Shown here: in pieces, positions 14,810 through 22,601 of the stretch
Layout: each line of letters begins with the position of its first letter
Position numbering within the stretch: the stretch's first letter is position 1
Program-made: the position numbers and the translations under genes
Origin: an uncultured Clostridia bacterium
Lineage (GTDB): Bacteria; Bacillota; Clostridia; Oscillospirales; QAKW01
NCBI GenBank assembly: GCA_944385895.1
Contig: CALWYZ010000001.1
Location: 62,001-126,000 of the forward strand
Reading direction: 5' to 3'
DNA length: 64,000 nucleotides
Notes under the pieces: generated by a model
Told to the model about the DNA's origin: nothing
The model's database searches: none
The model's input: only the letters and a program-made list of their open reading frames with translations

Positions 14810-16750
14810 ATGAAATTAGTTAAAAGCTTAACGGCAGTTTGTCTTATGGTTCTGCTTATGTGCACCATGTGTCTGTCCGCGTTCGCATACAATGATGTGA
14901 GTATGGACGACGAGGCAATGCCTTATATTGAGTATGTTGACAGATTGGGAATACTGCCCAGTACCTGGAACAACGATTTTCAGCCCGAGCAGTATCTTAC
15001 TCGTGCTGACGCTATAGTAGCTGCTTATAAGATGCTTTACGGCACTGCTATCGATCCTTCTTTGTATCAAGACGTGAATATTGATTTTGTCGCAACAGGC
15101 GGAGATACAGGTGATATCGAGGAGACATCTATTCTTAAAGCATATCTTGCATGGGGTGTTGACAAATACCTTATCACAACAAATGTTGAAAATTCTATGT
15201 TTAAGCCTGCAGAGGCGATAACAGCCAATGAATTTATGACATTGCTTGCAAAGATACTCAGACTGGTCGAAAATGCCAATGCAACTTATCCTGATGATTA
15301 TGTCAATGCGGTAACCGGTATTGTCGGTGATATTGAAGCGGGCAATGACCCTGTAACAAGAAAGCAGGCAGCTGTTGCACTTGCAAACGCCATAGTTTCT
15401 GAAAACGGTGAAGCCGGTGAACTGGGCGTATACGAGAGCTATGAGGGAGAGCCTCTTGATTCTCTTGCAGTTAATGTTTTTCATATGTCAAGCGTAAATC
15501 TGATAATTCGTGCTACAAAGAATAAGAACCTTGGATATAACGTTAAAAACGGTACCCTTCTTTCAAACGGTGCCGACGTTGATTTGAGTGAGGATCTGTC
15601 TGATTATGTAGGTTACGGAATAAATGTCACCTATCGTGACGGAGATAATTCCGGAACATATACCGAGGACGAAGACATACTTACATATTCCGTAAGCTCA
15701 ACTGTTACAGCCACCGTCTCACTTGAAAATGTTAATATTGAATCAGGCAACTCTGTTTCAATAGTTACTGACAACGGAAGCTTTAGAATAGGTACTTCGA
15801 CATATCTTTATCTCAACGACGATCCGTGGCCGATAGACAATAGCAGATATGATCTTATCAGTTTGGTATCCGCTATCGGAACATCCACTTCTGTAACCAA
15901 CCGTAATAATCTTAAATTTAAATGCATGGCCGCTTCAAGTGAATCACAGTATCTTGCTACTGTGTTTGCAACCGAGTCGAAACCGGGTAAGGTTGTAGGT
16001 ATTAATAATGGATATTATTCTATTTACGACTATTACTATGCGGGTACCGATGAGGAGATCAAGACGTATCATATTTCAAGCTGTGTATTTTCAAACCCTG
16101 TGAAGGTAGGAGATTATGTAAGCTTTTATGAGTCGGCAGGGAAGCTGTATTGTAATGCAGGAACGACTCTGAACTCAGGAGTATGGGATAAGACCGGTAA
16201 TGTATATACTCTCACAAATGGAACAGAGCTTGAGGAGCATATGTATTTTAAACCCGGTGATACTATCCTTAAATTTGATCCCAATGAGGAGACGGCTCCC
16301 AAATATCAGTTCATACTTGCAGACAGCACGTCAAATCAGCTTATAACTTGGGAGAACTATAAGACAAATTATGAGCAGATGGTCATTGAGAGCATTACTT
16401 CTGCAAATAGTGTTCATCAGATAACTGCAAAAAATCTCAGAACAGACACAAGCGTTTCATTCAGCGTAAGCTATGACGATGTTGATTCAACAACACAACT
16501 TGCTGTAGGAGATTTTATCGATTACAGTACCAACGGAGCAGAGAATCCGATAGTATACGTCAAAAAGACAGCTTCTAAAACCCTTGATGTAACTGATATG
16601 GGCAACTACTTTGTGGAAACTGAAACAGGAAAAATTTATTATAAAAATGTATACTATATGGGTAATTTAGGCGACGGCGGAGATTTTACTACCGGAACTG
16701 CTACATTGAACCTTGATATGGCAAACTGTGTCGTATCTATAGTATATTAA
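14810..16750 (+). CDS. Secreted protein with S-layer homology (SLH) repeats
   Basis: A 646-residue exported protein. Signal peptide of 26 residues (KLVKSLTAVCLMVLLMCTMC core, cleavage after SAFA). Residues about 30-210 hold three SLH-type repeats, each recognisable by the F.P...LTRAD-like end (FQPEQYLTRADAIVAAYKML; FKPAEAITANEFMTLLAKIL; NDPVTRKQAAVALANAI). SLH repeats anchor proteins non-covalently to pyruvylated secondary wall polymers. The remaining 430 residues are beta-rich, Ser/Thr/Asp/Asn-rich and acidic, without a catalytic motif that I can recognise, so a structural or S-layer-like role is plausible. Monocistronic: own promoter before it and a strong terminator after it. GGAGG precedes the ATG. 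Confidence 0.85.
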   Translation: MKLVKSLTAVCLMVLLMCTMCLSAFAYNDVSMDDEAMPYIEYVDRLGILPSTWNNDFQPEQYLTRADAIVAAYKMLYGTAIDPSLYQDVNIDFVATGGDTGDIEETSILKAYLAWGVDKYLITTNVENSMFKPAEAITANEFMTLLAKILRLVENANATYPDDYVNAVTGIVGDIEAGNDPVTRKQAAVALANAIVSENGEAGELGVYESYEGEPLDSLAVNVFHMSSVNLIIRATKNKNLGYNVKNGTLLSNGADVDLSEDLSDYVGYGINVTYRDGDNSGTYTEDEDILTYSVSSTVTATVSLENVNIESGNSVSIVTDNGSFRIGTSTYLYLNDDPWPIDNSRYDLISLVSAIGTSTSVTNRNNLKFKCMAASSESQYLATVFATESKPGKVVGINNGYYSIYDYYYAGTDEEIKTYHISSCVFSNPVKVGDYVSFYESAGKLYCNAGTTLNSGVWDKTGNVYTLTNGTELEEHMYFKPGDTILKFDPNEETAPKYQFILADSTSNQLITWENYKTNYEQMVIESITSANSVHQITAKNLRTDTSVSFSVSYDDVDSTTQLAVGDFIDYSTNGAENPIVYVKKTASKTLDVTDMGNYFVETETGKIYYKNVYYMGNLGDGGDFTTGTATLNLDMANCVVSIVY

Positions 16751-16761
16751 ATAATTTAAAT

Positions 16762-16790
16762 ACGCCCGGTATTTAACCGGGCGTTTTTTT
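16762..16790 (+). terminator. Terminator after the SLH-protein gene
   Basis: ACGCCCGGT and ACCGGGCGT arms, five-base loop, then seven T. Confidence 0.92.
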
Positions 16791-16817
16791 ATTGTTTTTT
16801 CAGAATGTTAAAAAACA

Positions 16818-16846
16818 TTGAAATTACTTATTTGTTATTGTATAAT
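16818..16846 (+). promoter_or_regulatory. Promoter of the trpS operon
   Basis: TTGAAA (16818-16823), 17-base spacer, TATAAT (16841-16846), about 80 bases before the trpS start. The leader is too short for a T-box. Confidence 0.7.
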
Positions 16847-16928
16847 GGCTTTAATTATGCTATTATTTAAAAGTACGATTATAATATGTTGGTATTTAAT
16901 AAAAGTATCTGAGAGGTATAATATAAGT

Positions 16929-17924
16929 ATGGAAGAGCAAAAGATAATTTTCAGCGGTATACAGCCAAGCGGGACAATAACGCTTGGCAATTATATAGGA
17001 GCAGTACGGAATTGGCCGCTTGTATCGGAGCTTGGATTCGGTATATTTTCAGTTGTGGATATGCATGCGATAACTGTCAGAAATACCCCTGCCGACCTGC
17101 GTGCTCGTACATTGTCTACGCTTGCTGTTATTCTGGCCTCAGGTGTGGATCCGGAGAAGAATCTTGTGTTTATTCAGAGCCATGTCCCTGCACATGCTGA
17201 GCTTGCATGGATACTTAACTGTTATACAATGTTCGGAGAACTGGGAAGAATGACTCAGTTTAAGGATAAATCCAAACAGCATGCAGACAATATTAACGCG
17301 GGATTGTTTACTTATCCCACTCTGATGGCGGCGGATATTCTTCTGTATAATACAGATCTTGTTCCTGTAGGGGTTGATCAGAAGCAGCATCTGGAGCTTG
17401 CAAGAAATATAGCAATTCGCTTCAACGGAATATACGGTGACGTCTTCAAAATTCCTGAGGGGCATATCCCACAGCTGGGAGCAAAAATAATGTCATTGTC
17501 CTCACCCGACAAAAAAATGAGCAAGTCAGACCCAAATCCCAAATCATATATAAGCATAACCGAAGGAAAAGACTCTATAATAAAGAAATTTAAGAGTGCT
17601 GTCACAGACAGTGACAATAAAATAGAGTTTTCCGACACCAAGCCGGGGATTTCCAATTTGCTTACTATTTACAGCGTAATGACTGGCTGTACGGTGCAAG
17701 AGGCGGTATCACGCTTTGACGGACGGGGTTACGGTGAGTTTAAACTCGCAGTAGGAGAAGCGGTGGCAGACGGGCTTGAGCCCTTGCGCCAAAAATACGA
17801 ATATTTTATGCAAAATAAGGATTATCTTGAAAAAATTTATACAGAAAGCGCGGATAAGGCATGTCGTCTTTCATACCGCATGCTGTCAAAGGTTCAGAAA
17901 AAGATAGGATTCATAAAAAAATAA
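16929..17924 (+). CDS. trpS: Tryptophanyl-tRNA synthetase
   Basis: A 331-residue class I synthetase that charges tRNA-Trp. ATG 16929 is chosen over an upstream in-frame ATG because it yields the family N-terminus MEEQKIIFSGIQPSGTITLGNYIGA and follows a GAGAGG. The HIGH-equivalent is TLGN within PSGTITLGN; the KMSKS loop is KKMSKSDPNPKS. Length matches bacterial TrpRS (about 330). It is the first gene of a unit continuing with a TagO/WecA-like transferase 16 bases downstream, an unusual pairing but with no intervening terminator. Confidence 0.97.
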   Translation: MEEQKIIFSGIQPSGTITLGNYIGAVRNWPLVSELGFGIFSVVDMHAITVRNTPADLRARTLSTLAVILASGVDPEKNLVFIQSHVPAHAELAWILNCYTMFGELGRMTQFKDKSKQHADNINAGLFTYPTLMAADILLYNTDLVPVGVDQKQHLELARNIAIRFNGIYGDVFKIPEGHIPQLGAKIMSLSSPDKKMSKSDPNPKSYISITEGKDSIIKKFKSAVTDSDNKIEFSDTKPGISNLLTIYSVMTGCTVQEAVSRFDGRGYGEFKLAVGEAVADGLEPLRQKYEYFMQNKDYLEKIYTESADKACRLSYRMLSKVQKKIGFIKK

Positions 17925-17940
17925 AGGAAGCCGACAAACA

Positions 17941-19014
17941 ATGGGTAAAACAGATTACATTTTTCTTGCCGGTGCGTTTATAATGGCACTTGTGCTTTCA
18001 TTTGCATGTACGCCTATAGCGCGCAATTTTGCGTATAAGATAGGCGCAATAGACGTGCCCAGGGATAAACGCAGAATGCATAAAAAACCTATTCCGCGGC
18101 TTGGCGGACTTGCGATATTTTCCGGTTTTTATGTTTCGGCGCTTGTTTTTTGCACTCAATATATGACAAAAGAAATACGGGGCGCGCTTATAGGCGCGAT
18201 AGTAATCGTTGCGTTGGGAATATTTGATGATGTGCTGGCTCTAAAGCCGTATCAGAAATTTGTATTTCAGCTTATCGCCACAGCAATTCCCGTGTATTTC
18301 GGTGTACGTATCTCAAGCCTGCCCAATATTTTCGGCGGCGGCAGCGCTTATATTACTCTTAATATATACTTGCAATATATAATCACAATCATTTGGCTTT
18401 TGGGAATATTAAACGCAGTAAACCTGATAGATGGTTTGGACGGTCTTGCGGTAGGAGTATCTGCTATAATGGCTGTTTGCGTAACTGTAATTGTAATATT
18501 GCTCCAGACTCCTGCTGTCGCCATTATGGGAGCGGCTCTTGCCGGCGCATGCCTTGGTTTTATCCCATATAATTTTAACCCCGCAAAGCTTTTTATGGGT
18601 GATACGGGGGCAATGTTTATTGGATATATGCTTGCTGTTATGTCTGTTATGGGACTGTTCAAGGCGTATGCCATAATAGCGTTTGCAATACCGTTTCTGA
18701 TTTTCGGACTGCCGATATTTGATATGATTTTTGTGTCCATGCGCCGTATGCTGCATGGAAAATCTCCGATGTCGGCCGACAAGACTCATTTGCATCACAG
18801 ACTTATAGAACTGGGATTTACTCAAAAACAGGCGGTAGCAATAATGTATGCAATTGCCGCGGTTTTAGGCCTTATTGCCGTACTTATGGCAGGAGAGGGA
18901 TTTGTACGCGCCATTGTAATCGTTATTATTGCATTTATTGTGGTAATAATGTGTTCTTTGATTATGTACAAACACAGAATTCATAAAGGAATAAAAAATG
19001 ATGAACAAAATTAA
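17941..19014 (+). CDS. tagO: Undecaprenyl-phosphate sugar-1-phosphate transferase (TagO/WecA type)
   Basis: A 357-residue polytopic membrane enzyme that moves a HexNAc-1-phosphate (usually GlcNAc-1-P) from UDP to undecaprenyl phosphate, starting wall teichoic acid or another secondary wall polymer. Family motifs are clear: DVPRDKRRMHKKPIPRLGG, the metal-binding Asp-rich FDDVLALKP, NLIDGLDGLAVGVS, and MGDTGAMFIGYML; the C-terminal loop SADKTHLHHRLIELGF holds the His-rich cytoplasmic motif of this PNPT family. About ten membrane segments. AAAGGAAG precedes the ATG. Its 3' end overlaps the next gene, UDP-GlcNAc 2-epimerase, by 17 bases, which makes a shared ManNAc-containing linkage unit likely. 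MraY itself is excluded by length and motifs. Confidence 0.93.
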   Translation: MGKTDYIFLAGAFIMALVLSFACTPIARNFAYKIGAIDVPRDKRRMHKKPIPRLGGLAIFSGFYVSALVFCTQYMTKEIRGALIGAIVIVALGIFDDVLALKPYQKFVFQLIATAIPVYFGVRISSLPNIFGGGSAYITLNIYLQYIITIIWLLGILNAVNLIDGLDGLAVGVSAIMAVCVTVIVILLQTPAVAIMGAALAGACLGFIPYNFNPAKLFMGDTGAMFIGYMLAVMSVMGLFKAYAIIAFAIPFLIFGLPIFDMIFVSMRRMLHGKSPMSADKTHLHHRLIELGFTQKQAVAIMYAIAAVLGLIAVLMAGEGFVRAIVIVIIAFIVVIMCSLIMYKHRIHKGIKNDEQN

Positions 19015-20146
19015 AGTAATGACTGTTTTCGGCACTCGTCCCGAGGCGATAAAAATGGCTCCTTTGATAAAGGAATTGGAAAATCGGGATTTGATTGAGA
19101 GTATAGTCTGCCTTACGGGTCAGCATCGTGAAATGCTCACTCAGGTTCTTGACACATTTAAAATAAAAGACGATTTCAATTTAAATATCATGCGTCCCGG
19201 ACAAACTGTAACTACGATTACAACAGACGTTCTTTCCGGTATGGAAAAGATACTTTGCGATGTCAAGCCGGATATAATGCTTGTTCACGGAGATACAAGC
19301 ACTTCATTTGCCGGTGCGCTTGCGGCGTTTTATGCCGGAGTTCGGGTGGGTCATGTAGAAGCGGGTCTTCGCACTTATGATAAATACTCTCCGTTTCCGG
19401 AAGAGATGAACAGGCAGATGACCTCGCGTCTTGCCGACCTTCATTTTGCTCCTACTGTTTCCAATAAGCAAAACCTTTTAAAGGAAAATGTAACACAAAA
19501 CGTTTTTGTTACCGGAAATACAGTTATTGATGCCCTGTCGCATACTGTTAAACCGGATTACTGCTTTGCAGACAATACTCTTGCAAAAATTGATTTCAAC
19601 AAATATAAATATATACTGCTTACAGCCCACCGCCGTGAGAATCTCGGTGCGCCGCTGAGGCAGATCTGTACCGCTGTACGTAAGATAGCTGAAAGTAATT
19701 CCGATGTCAGATTTATTTATCCTATGCATTTAAATCCGTTGGTGCGCAATACGGCAACGGAAATACTGGGCGGGCTGAATAATGTCATATTGATAGACCC
19801 TGTTGATGTCTGCGATATGCATAATCTTATGCAACGCTGCTATATGGTGATGACAGACAGCGGAGGACTTCAGGAAGAGGCTCCCGCACTGGGTAAACCG
19901 GTTCTTGTTTTGCGTACTGAAACTGAACGTCCGGAGGCAGTTGCCGCCGGAACTGTAAAGATAGCCGGTGTAGATACCAATACTATTATAGAGATGGCAA
20001 ATACTCTGATACGTGATAAAAACGCATATGACCTGCAGGCGGCAGCTGTAAATCCGTACGGGGACGGAAATGCCTCTCAGCGCATAGCCAATGCGATACT
20101 ATATTATTTCGGTTTAGGCGATAAACCAAAGGATTTCGGTGATTGA
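18998..20146 (+). CDS. mnaA: UDP-N-acetylglucosamine 2-epimerase (non-hydrolysing)
   Basis: A 382-residue cytoplasmic enzyme interconverting UDP-GlcNAc and UDP-ManNAc. Seen: VMTVFGTRPEAIKMAPLIKEL at the N-terminus, the LTGQHREML motif, LVHGDTSTSFAGALAAFY, the HVEAGLRTYDKYSPFPEEMNRQM block with catalytic acidic residues, LTAHRRENLG and the DSGGLQEEAPALGKPVLVLR allosteric/active-site stretch. Full length for the family. The start overlaps the TagO-like gene by 17 bases with AAAGGAATAAAAA upstream. UDP-ManNAc would feed a TagA-type ManNAc transferase such as the one at 50597-51340. Confidence 0.95.
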   Translation: MMNKIKVMTVFGTRPEAIKMAPLIKELENRDLIESIVCLTGQHREMLTQVLDTFKIKDDFNLNIMRPGQTVTTITTDVLSGMEKILCDVKPDIMLVHGDTSTSFAGALAAFYAGVRVGHVEAGLRTYDKYSPFPEEMNRQMTSRLADLHFAPTVSNKQNLLKENVTQNVFVTGNTVIDALSHTVKPDYCFADNTLAKIDFNKYKYILLTAHRRENLGAPLRQICTAVRKIAESNSDVRFIYPMHLNPLVRNTATEILGGLNNVILIDPVDVCDMHNLMQRCYMVMTDSGGLQEEAPALGKPVLVLRTETERPEAVAAGTVKIAGVDTNTIIEMANTLIRDKNAYDLQAAAVNPYGDGNASQRIANAILYYFGLGDKPKDFGD

Positions 20147-20151
20147 TCTTA

Positions 20152-21177
20152 ATGAAAAGAAGTAAAAAAAGTTTGCAAAATTCCCAAACGGAAGGGGCTG
20201 CGACTAAAATAAAGTTTGCAAAACGTCCGGTAGGTAAATTTGTTTTGTCTATGATTTATACATGGTTTTTATGCGGCGTGGTCAGCCTTTTTCTGCTTTA
20301 CGGTCCATGGGACTGGTTCAGAACAACGCTTATAACATCCTCAGAAACCACAATTAATCATAAATACATAGCAAGGCTGTTCTATTCCCAGTCTATGATA
20401 GATGAGGTTATGAGCAAGAACAAGGTAATAGATCTTGATACCCAGACGGATGCTAACAGTATCAGTGCAGACACTGATGTCAATGAGGTAGTGCTTACAG
20501 ATATAAGCGAGGGCAATTATAAGGCATGGATGCTGGAAATTTCCGATCCGTCGAGTGTATTTCTCGGTGTTTCGGAGTATTTTGGCGTCAAAGGTCAGAA
20601 GCTTCCGTATCTTATGAACAACTATCCCAATGCGCTGGCCGGTATTAATGCCGGCGGTTTTGGCGACGCAAACGGCTTTGGAAACGGCGGAATACCGATG
20701 GGTCTTGTAATGTCCGAGGGCGAGATGCTGTATATGCCGAATAAAAGCTCATATAACATTGTCGGATTCAACACGGATAATGTCCTTATTCTCGGAAATT
20801 TCAAAAAAAGCGAGCTCAATGATTTGAATTTACGCGACGCGGTAGAATTTACACCATTTTTGATAATAAACGGAGAGGCGGCAACAATAAAAGGCAACGG
20901 CGGCTGGGGGCTTGCACCGAGAACCGCTATCGGCCAGAGAAGGGACGGTACGGTTGTTTTTGTTGTCGTAGACGGACGTTCCGTGTCGTCAGCAGGCGTT
21001 ACAATTAAGACGCTTCAGGATATAATGATCGAGCAGGAATGTTATAATGCAGCCAACCTTGACGGCGGTTCTTCTACTGTTCTTCAGTATAACGGAAATG
21101 TTGTAAACAAACCCAGCGGCTCTGATGCCGACGGAATGAGATTTTTACCCAACGCATTTCTTGTCGCTGATAATTGA
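20152..21177 (+). CDS. Membrane-anchored phosphodiester glycosidase domain protein (NAGPA-like)
   Basis: A 341-residue protein with an N-terminal cytoplasmic Lys-rich tail and one membrane segment (about 30-52: SMIYTWFLCGVVSLFLLYG), placing the rest outside. The outer region carries the NAGPA/phosphodiester glycosidase fold: AGINAGGFGDANG, GIPMGLVMSEGE, the RTAIGQRRDGTVVFVVVDGR block and the C-terminal NLDGGSSTVLQYNG. Family members hydrolyse GlcNAc-1-phosphodiesters or act on wall-linked sugars. ATG 20152 is used; an in-frame TTG nine bases earlier is possible but the ribosome site is weak either way. It directly follows the tagO-mnaA pair, supporting a role in wall-polymer turnover or attachment (inference). 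Confidence 0.85.
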   Translation: MKRSKKSLQNSQTEGAATKIKFAKRPVGKFVLSMIYTWFLCGVVSLFLLYGPWDWFRTTLITSSETTINHKYIARLFYSQSMIDEVMSKNKVIDLDTQTDANSISADTDVNEVVLTDISEGNYKAWMLEISDPSSVFLGVSEYFGVKGQKLPYLMNNYPNALAGINAGGFGDANGFGNGGIPMGLVMSEGEMLYMPNKSSYNIVGFNTDNVLILGNFKKSELNDLNLRDAVEFTPFLIINGEAATIKGNGGWGLAPRTAIGQRRDGTVVFVVVDGRSVSSAGVTIKTLQDIMIEQECYNAANLDGGSSTVLQYNGNVVNKPSGSDADGMRFLPNAFLVADN

Positions 21178-21191
21178 TACGGGGGCTGCAA

Positions 21192-21992
21192 ATGACTGAT
21201 ATTTCCGTAGTTGTCGGTTATTCCGATCAGCAATGCTGCCGATTTGTGATTGATTTTCTGGAGACGTTTGAATATAATGTCGCCGATACGGTTGAATATG
21301 GATTTGATTGTATTTTCGCTGTTAATAAATTCAATCCCGATATTGTCATCTGTGATGCGTTTATGTACGACTTGAATGTTTGTCAGGTGATAGAAAAAGT
21401 AAAATCAATGGGTGTTGCCGACCCTGCATTTGTAGTCGTTACCAGATCAAACATAAGTCATTTTTTAGATATTTCAGGCTGCAGGGATATCAGCTTTTAT
21501 TGTCTTATGCCGTTTGATTATTTATCATTTGATAAAAAGCTAAGAGAAATAGTGACTCGTAAAAATAGCCCTCCTGAATTTTTCAAGCCTGATGTTTTTA
21601 CAGGCTTATCATATCCGATCTCTGAGCATTCTTACGATAGTGTAAAGTGCGTCAGCTGCATCAGAAATAATTTGAATAAACTGGGAATACCCGCTAAAAT
21701 GCGCGGATATAAATATATTTTGGAATCGGTACTGCTTGCGCTTGATGACAGTGAGATTTTGTATTCGCTTACAAAACGCCTGTATCCAAAGCTTGCAAAA
21801 ATAGCAGGCGTTTCTTCGGCAAGCGTAGAACATGCAATCAGAGTAGCGATAAAATACTGCTGGGATAATGGTAATTACATAGCCGTAAACAATATGTTCG
21901 GCAGTACGGTAAAGCCCGGAGGGTGCCCTACAAACGGTCAGTTTATTTCCATATTGACAGAGATTGTAAAAAGTGAACTCGGACTTATTTAA
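21192..21992 (+). CDS. Spo0A-like regulator with a degraded receiver domain
   Basis: A 266-residue protein. ATG 21192 has a CGGGGGC ribosome site. Residues about 1-125 follow a response-regulator receiver fold, and residues about 155-262 match the Spo0A DNA-binding domain (NKLGIPAKMRGYKYILESV, LYPKLAKIAGVSSASVEHAIRVAI, NMFGSTVKPGGCPTNGQFI). The phospho-acceptor position is kept (Asp55 in IVICDAFMYD, with Thr84), but the metal-binding acidic pair is missing (GYSDQQ in place of a DD/DE pair) and the invariant Lys is replaced by Met106 (CLMPFD for the usual xLKPFD). It is therefore probably a Spo0A relative with altered or no phosphorylation rather than a standard sporulation master regulator. 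Last gene of the trpS unit, followed by a terminator. Confidence 0.85.
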   Translation: MTDISVVVGYSDQQCCRFVIDFLETFEYNVADTVEYGFDCIFAVNKFNPDIVICDAFMYDLNVCQVIEKVKSMGVADPAFVVVTRSNISHFLDISGCRDISFYCLMPFDYLSFDKKLREIVTRKNSPPEFFKPDVFTGLSYPISEHSYDSVKCVSCIRNNLNKLGIPAKMRGYKYILESVLLALDDSEILYSLTKRLYPKLAKIAGVSSASVEHAIRVAIKYCWDNGNYIAVNNMFGSTVKPGGCPTNGQFISILTEIVKSELGLI

Positions 21993-22005
21993 GAGTTTTT
22001 TCCAG

Positions 22006-22037
22006 TCAAGGCATCATCATGATGCCTTGATTTTTTA
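22006..22037 (+). terminator. Terminator after the Spo0A-like gene
   Basis: Perfect 11-pair stem TCAAGGCATCA/TGATGCCTTGA with a three-base loop, then a T-run. Confidence 0.92.
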
Positions 22038-22075
22038 ATGTAAGTATTAATAAATTGTAAAAAATAACTTTGGGG

Positions 22076-22103
22076 TTGACATATTTTTTTATGCTGTTAT
22101 AAT
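22076..22103 (+). promoter_or_regulatory. Promoter of the MarR-ABC operon
   Basis: TTGACA (22076-22081), 16-base spacer, TATAAT (22098-22103). Confidence 0.85.
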
Positions 22104-22113
22104 GTATAACGGT

Positions 22114-22131
22114 TAGTTAATGCATTAACTA
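22114..22131. promoter_or_regulatory. MarR-type operator
   Basis: TAGTTAATGCATTAACTA is a perfect 18-base palindrome starting ten bases after the -10 box, so it covers the transcription start. MarR proteins bind such AT-rich dyads, and the next gene encodes one: autorepression is the natural reading. Confidence 0.7.
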
Positions 22132-22154
22132 TTTGGATGTAAAGGGTGAGTTGT

Positions 22155-22592
22155 TTGAGGGACAAATATTCAAATAATGTTCATCTAATGATGAGTGCGC
22201 TTAGGCTTCACAGAATCAGGTGCGAACAGCTTGTGGGTCAGCTCGGGATACATCATTCGCAGCATCAGCTGCTGATGTATCTGTCCAAATCACGCAACGC
22301 ACCGTCTCAGAAAGATATAGCCAAGGAATTTGGCGTAAGCTATGCTGCGGTAGCAGTAACGATAAAAAAGCTGGAAAGCAGCGGATACATATCAAGAACG
22401 ACAGATGATAAAGATATGCGTCAGAATAGGATACAGATAACGCAGCAGGGAAGGAAGATAATAGATAGATCCCGTTCCATTTTTCATTCTGTTGACAAGT
22501 GTATGTTTAAGGATTTTAATGACGATCAACTCAATGAGTTTACAAATTATTTAATGAAGATAGAAAAAAATCTGAGCGATGAGGAGAGGTGA
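22155..22592 (+). CDS. MarR-family transcription repressor
   Basis: A 145-residue winged-helix regulator. The TTG at 22155 is preferred over the in-frame GTG at 22146 because the GGGTGAG ribosome site lies just before it and overlaps the GTG. The HTH is SQKDIAKEFGVSYAAVAVTIKKLESSGYI (about 50-80) and the wing is RTTDDKDMRQNRIQIT; flanking helices form the dimer interface. It has a perfect palindromic operator over its own start site and is followed 9 bases later by two ABC exporter genes, so it most likely represses a drug- or metabolite-responsive efflux pump. Confidence 0.9.
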   Translation: MRDKYSNNVHLMMSALRLHRIRCEQLVGQLGIHHSQHQLLMYLSKSRNAPSQKDIAKEFGVSYAAVAVTIKKLESSGYISRTTDDKDMRQNRIQITQQGRKIIDRSRSIFHSVDKCMFKDFNDDQLNEFTNYLMKIEKNLSDEER

Positions 22593-22601
22593 TTTTAATA
22601 T

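Noticed and set aside
14828-15484. Long antisense frame of 218 codons opposite the SLH gene
   Set aside because: No ribosome site or recognisable protein features; the opposite strand encodes an exported SLH protein with a promoter and terminator.
16791-16928. T-box leader before trpS
   Set aside because: Fewer than 85 bases separate the promoter from the start codon and no specifier loop or T-box bulge is visible.
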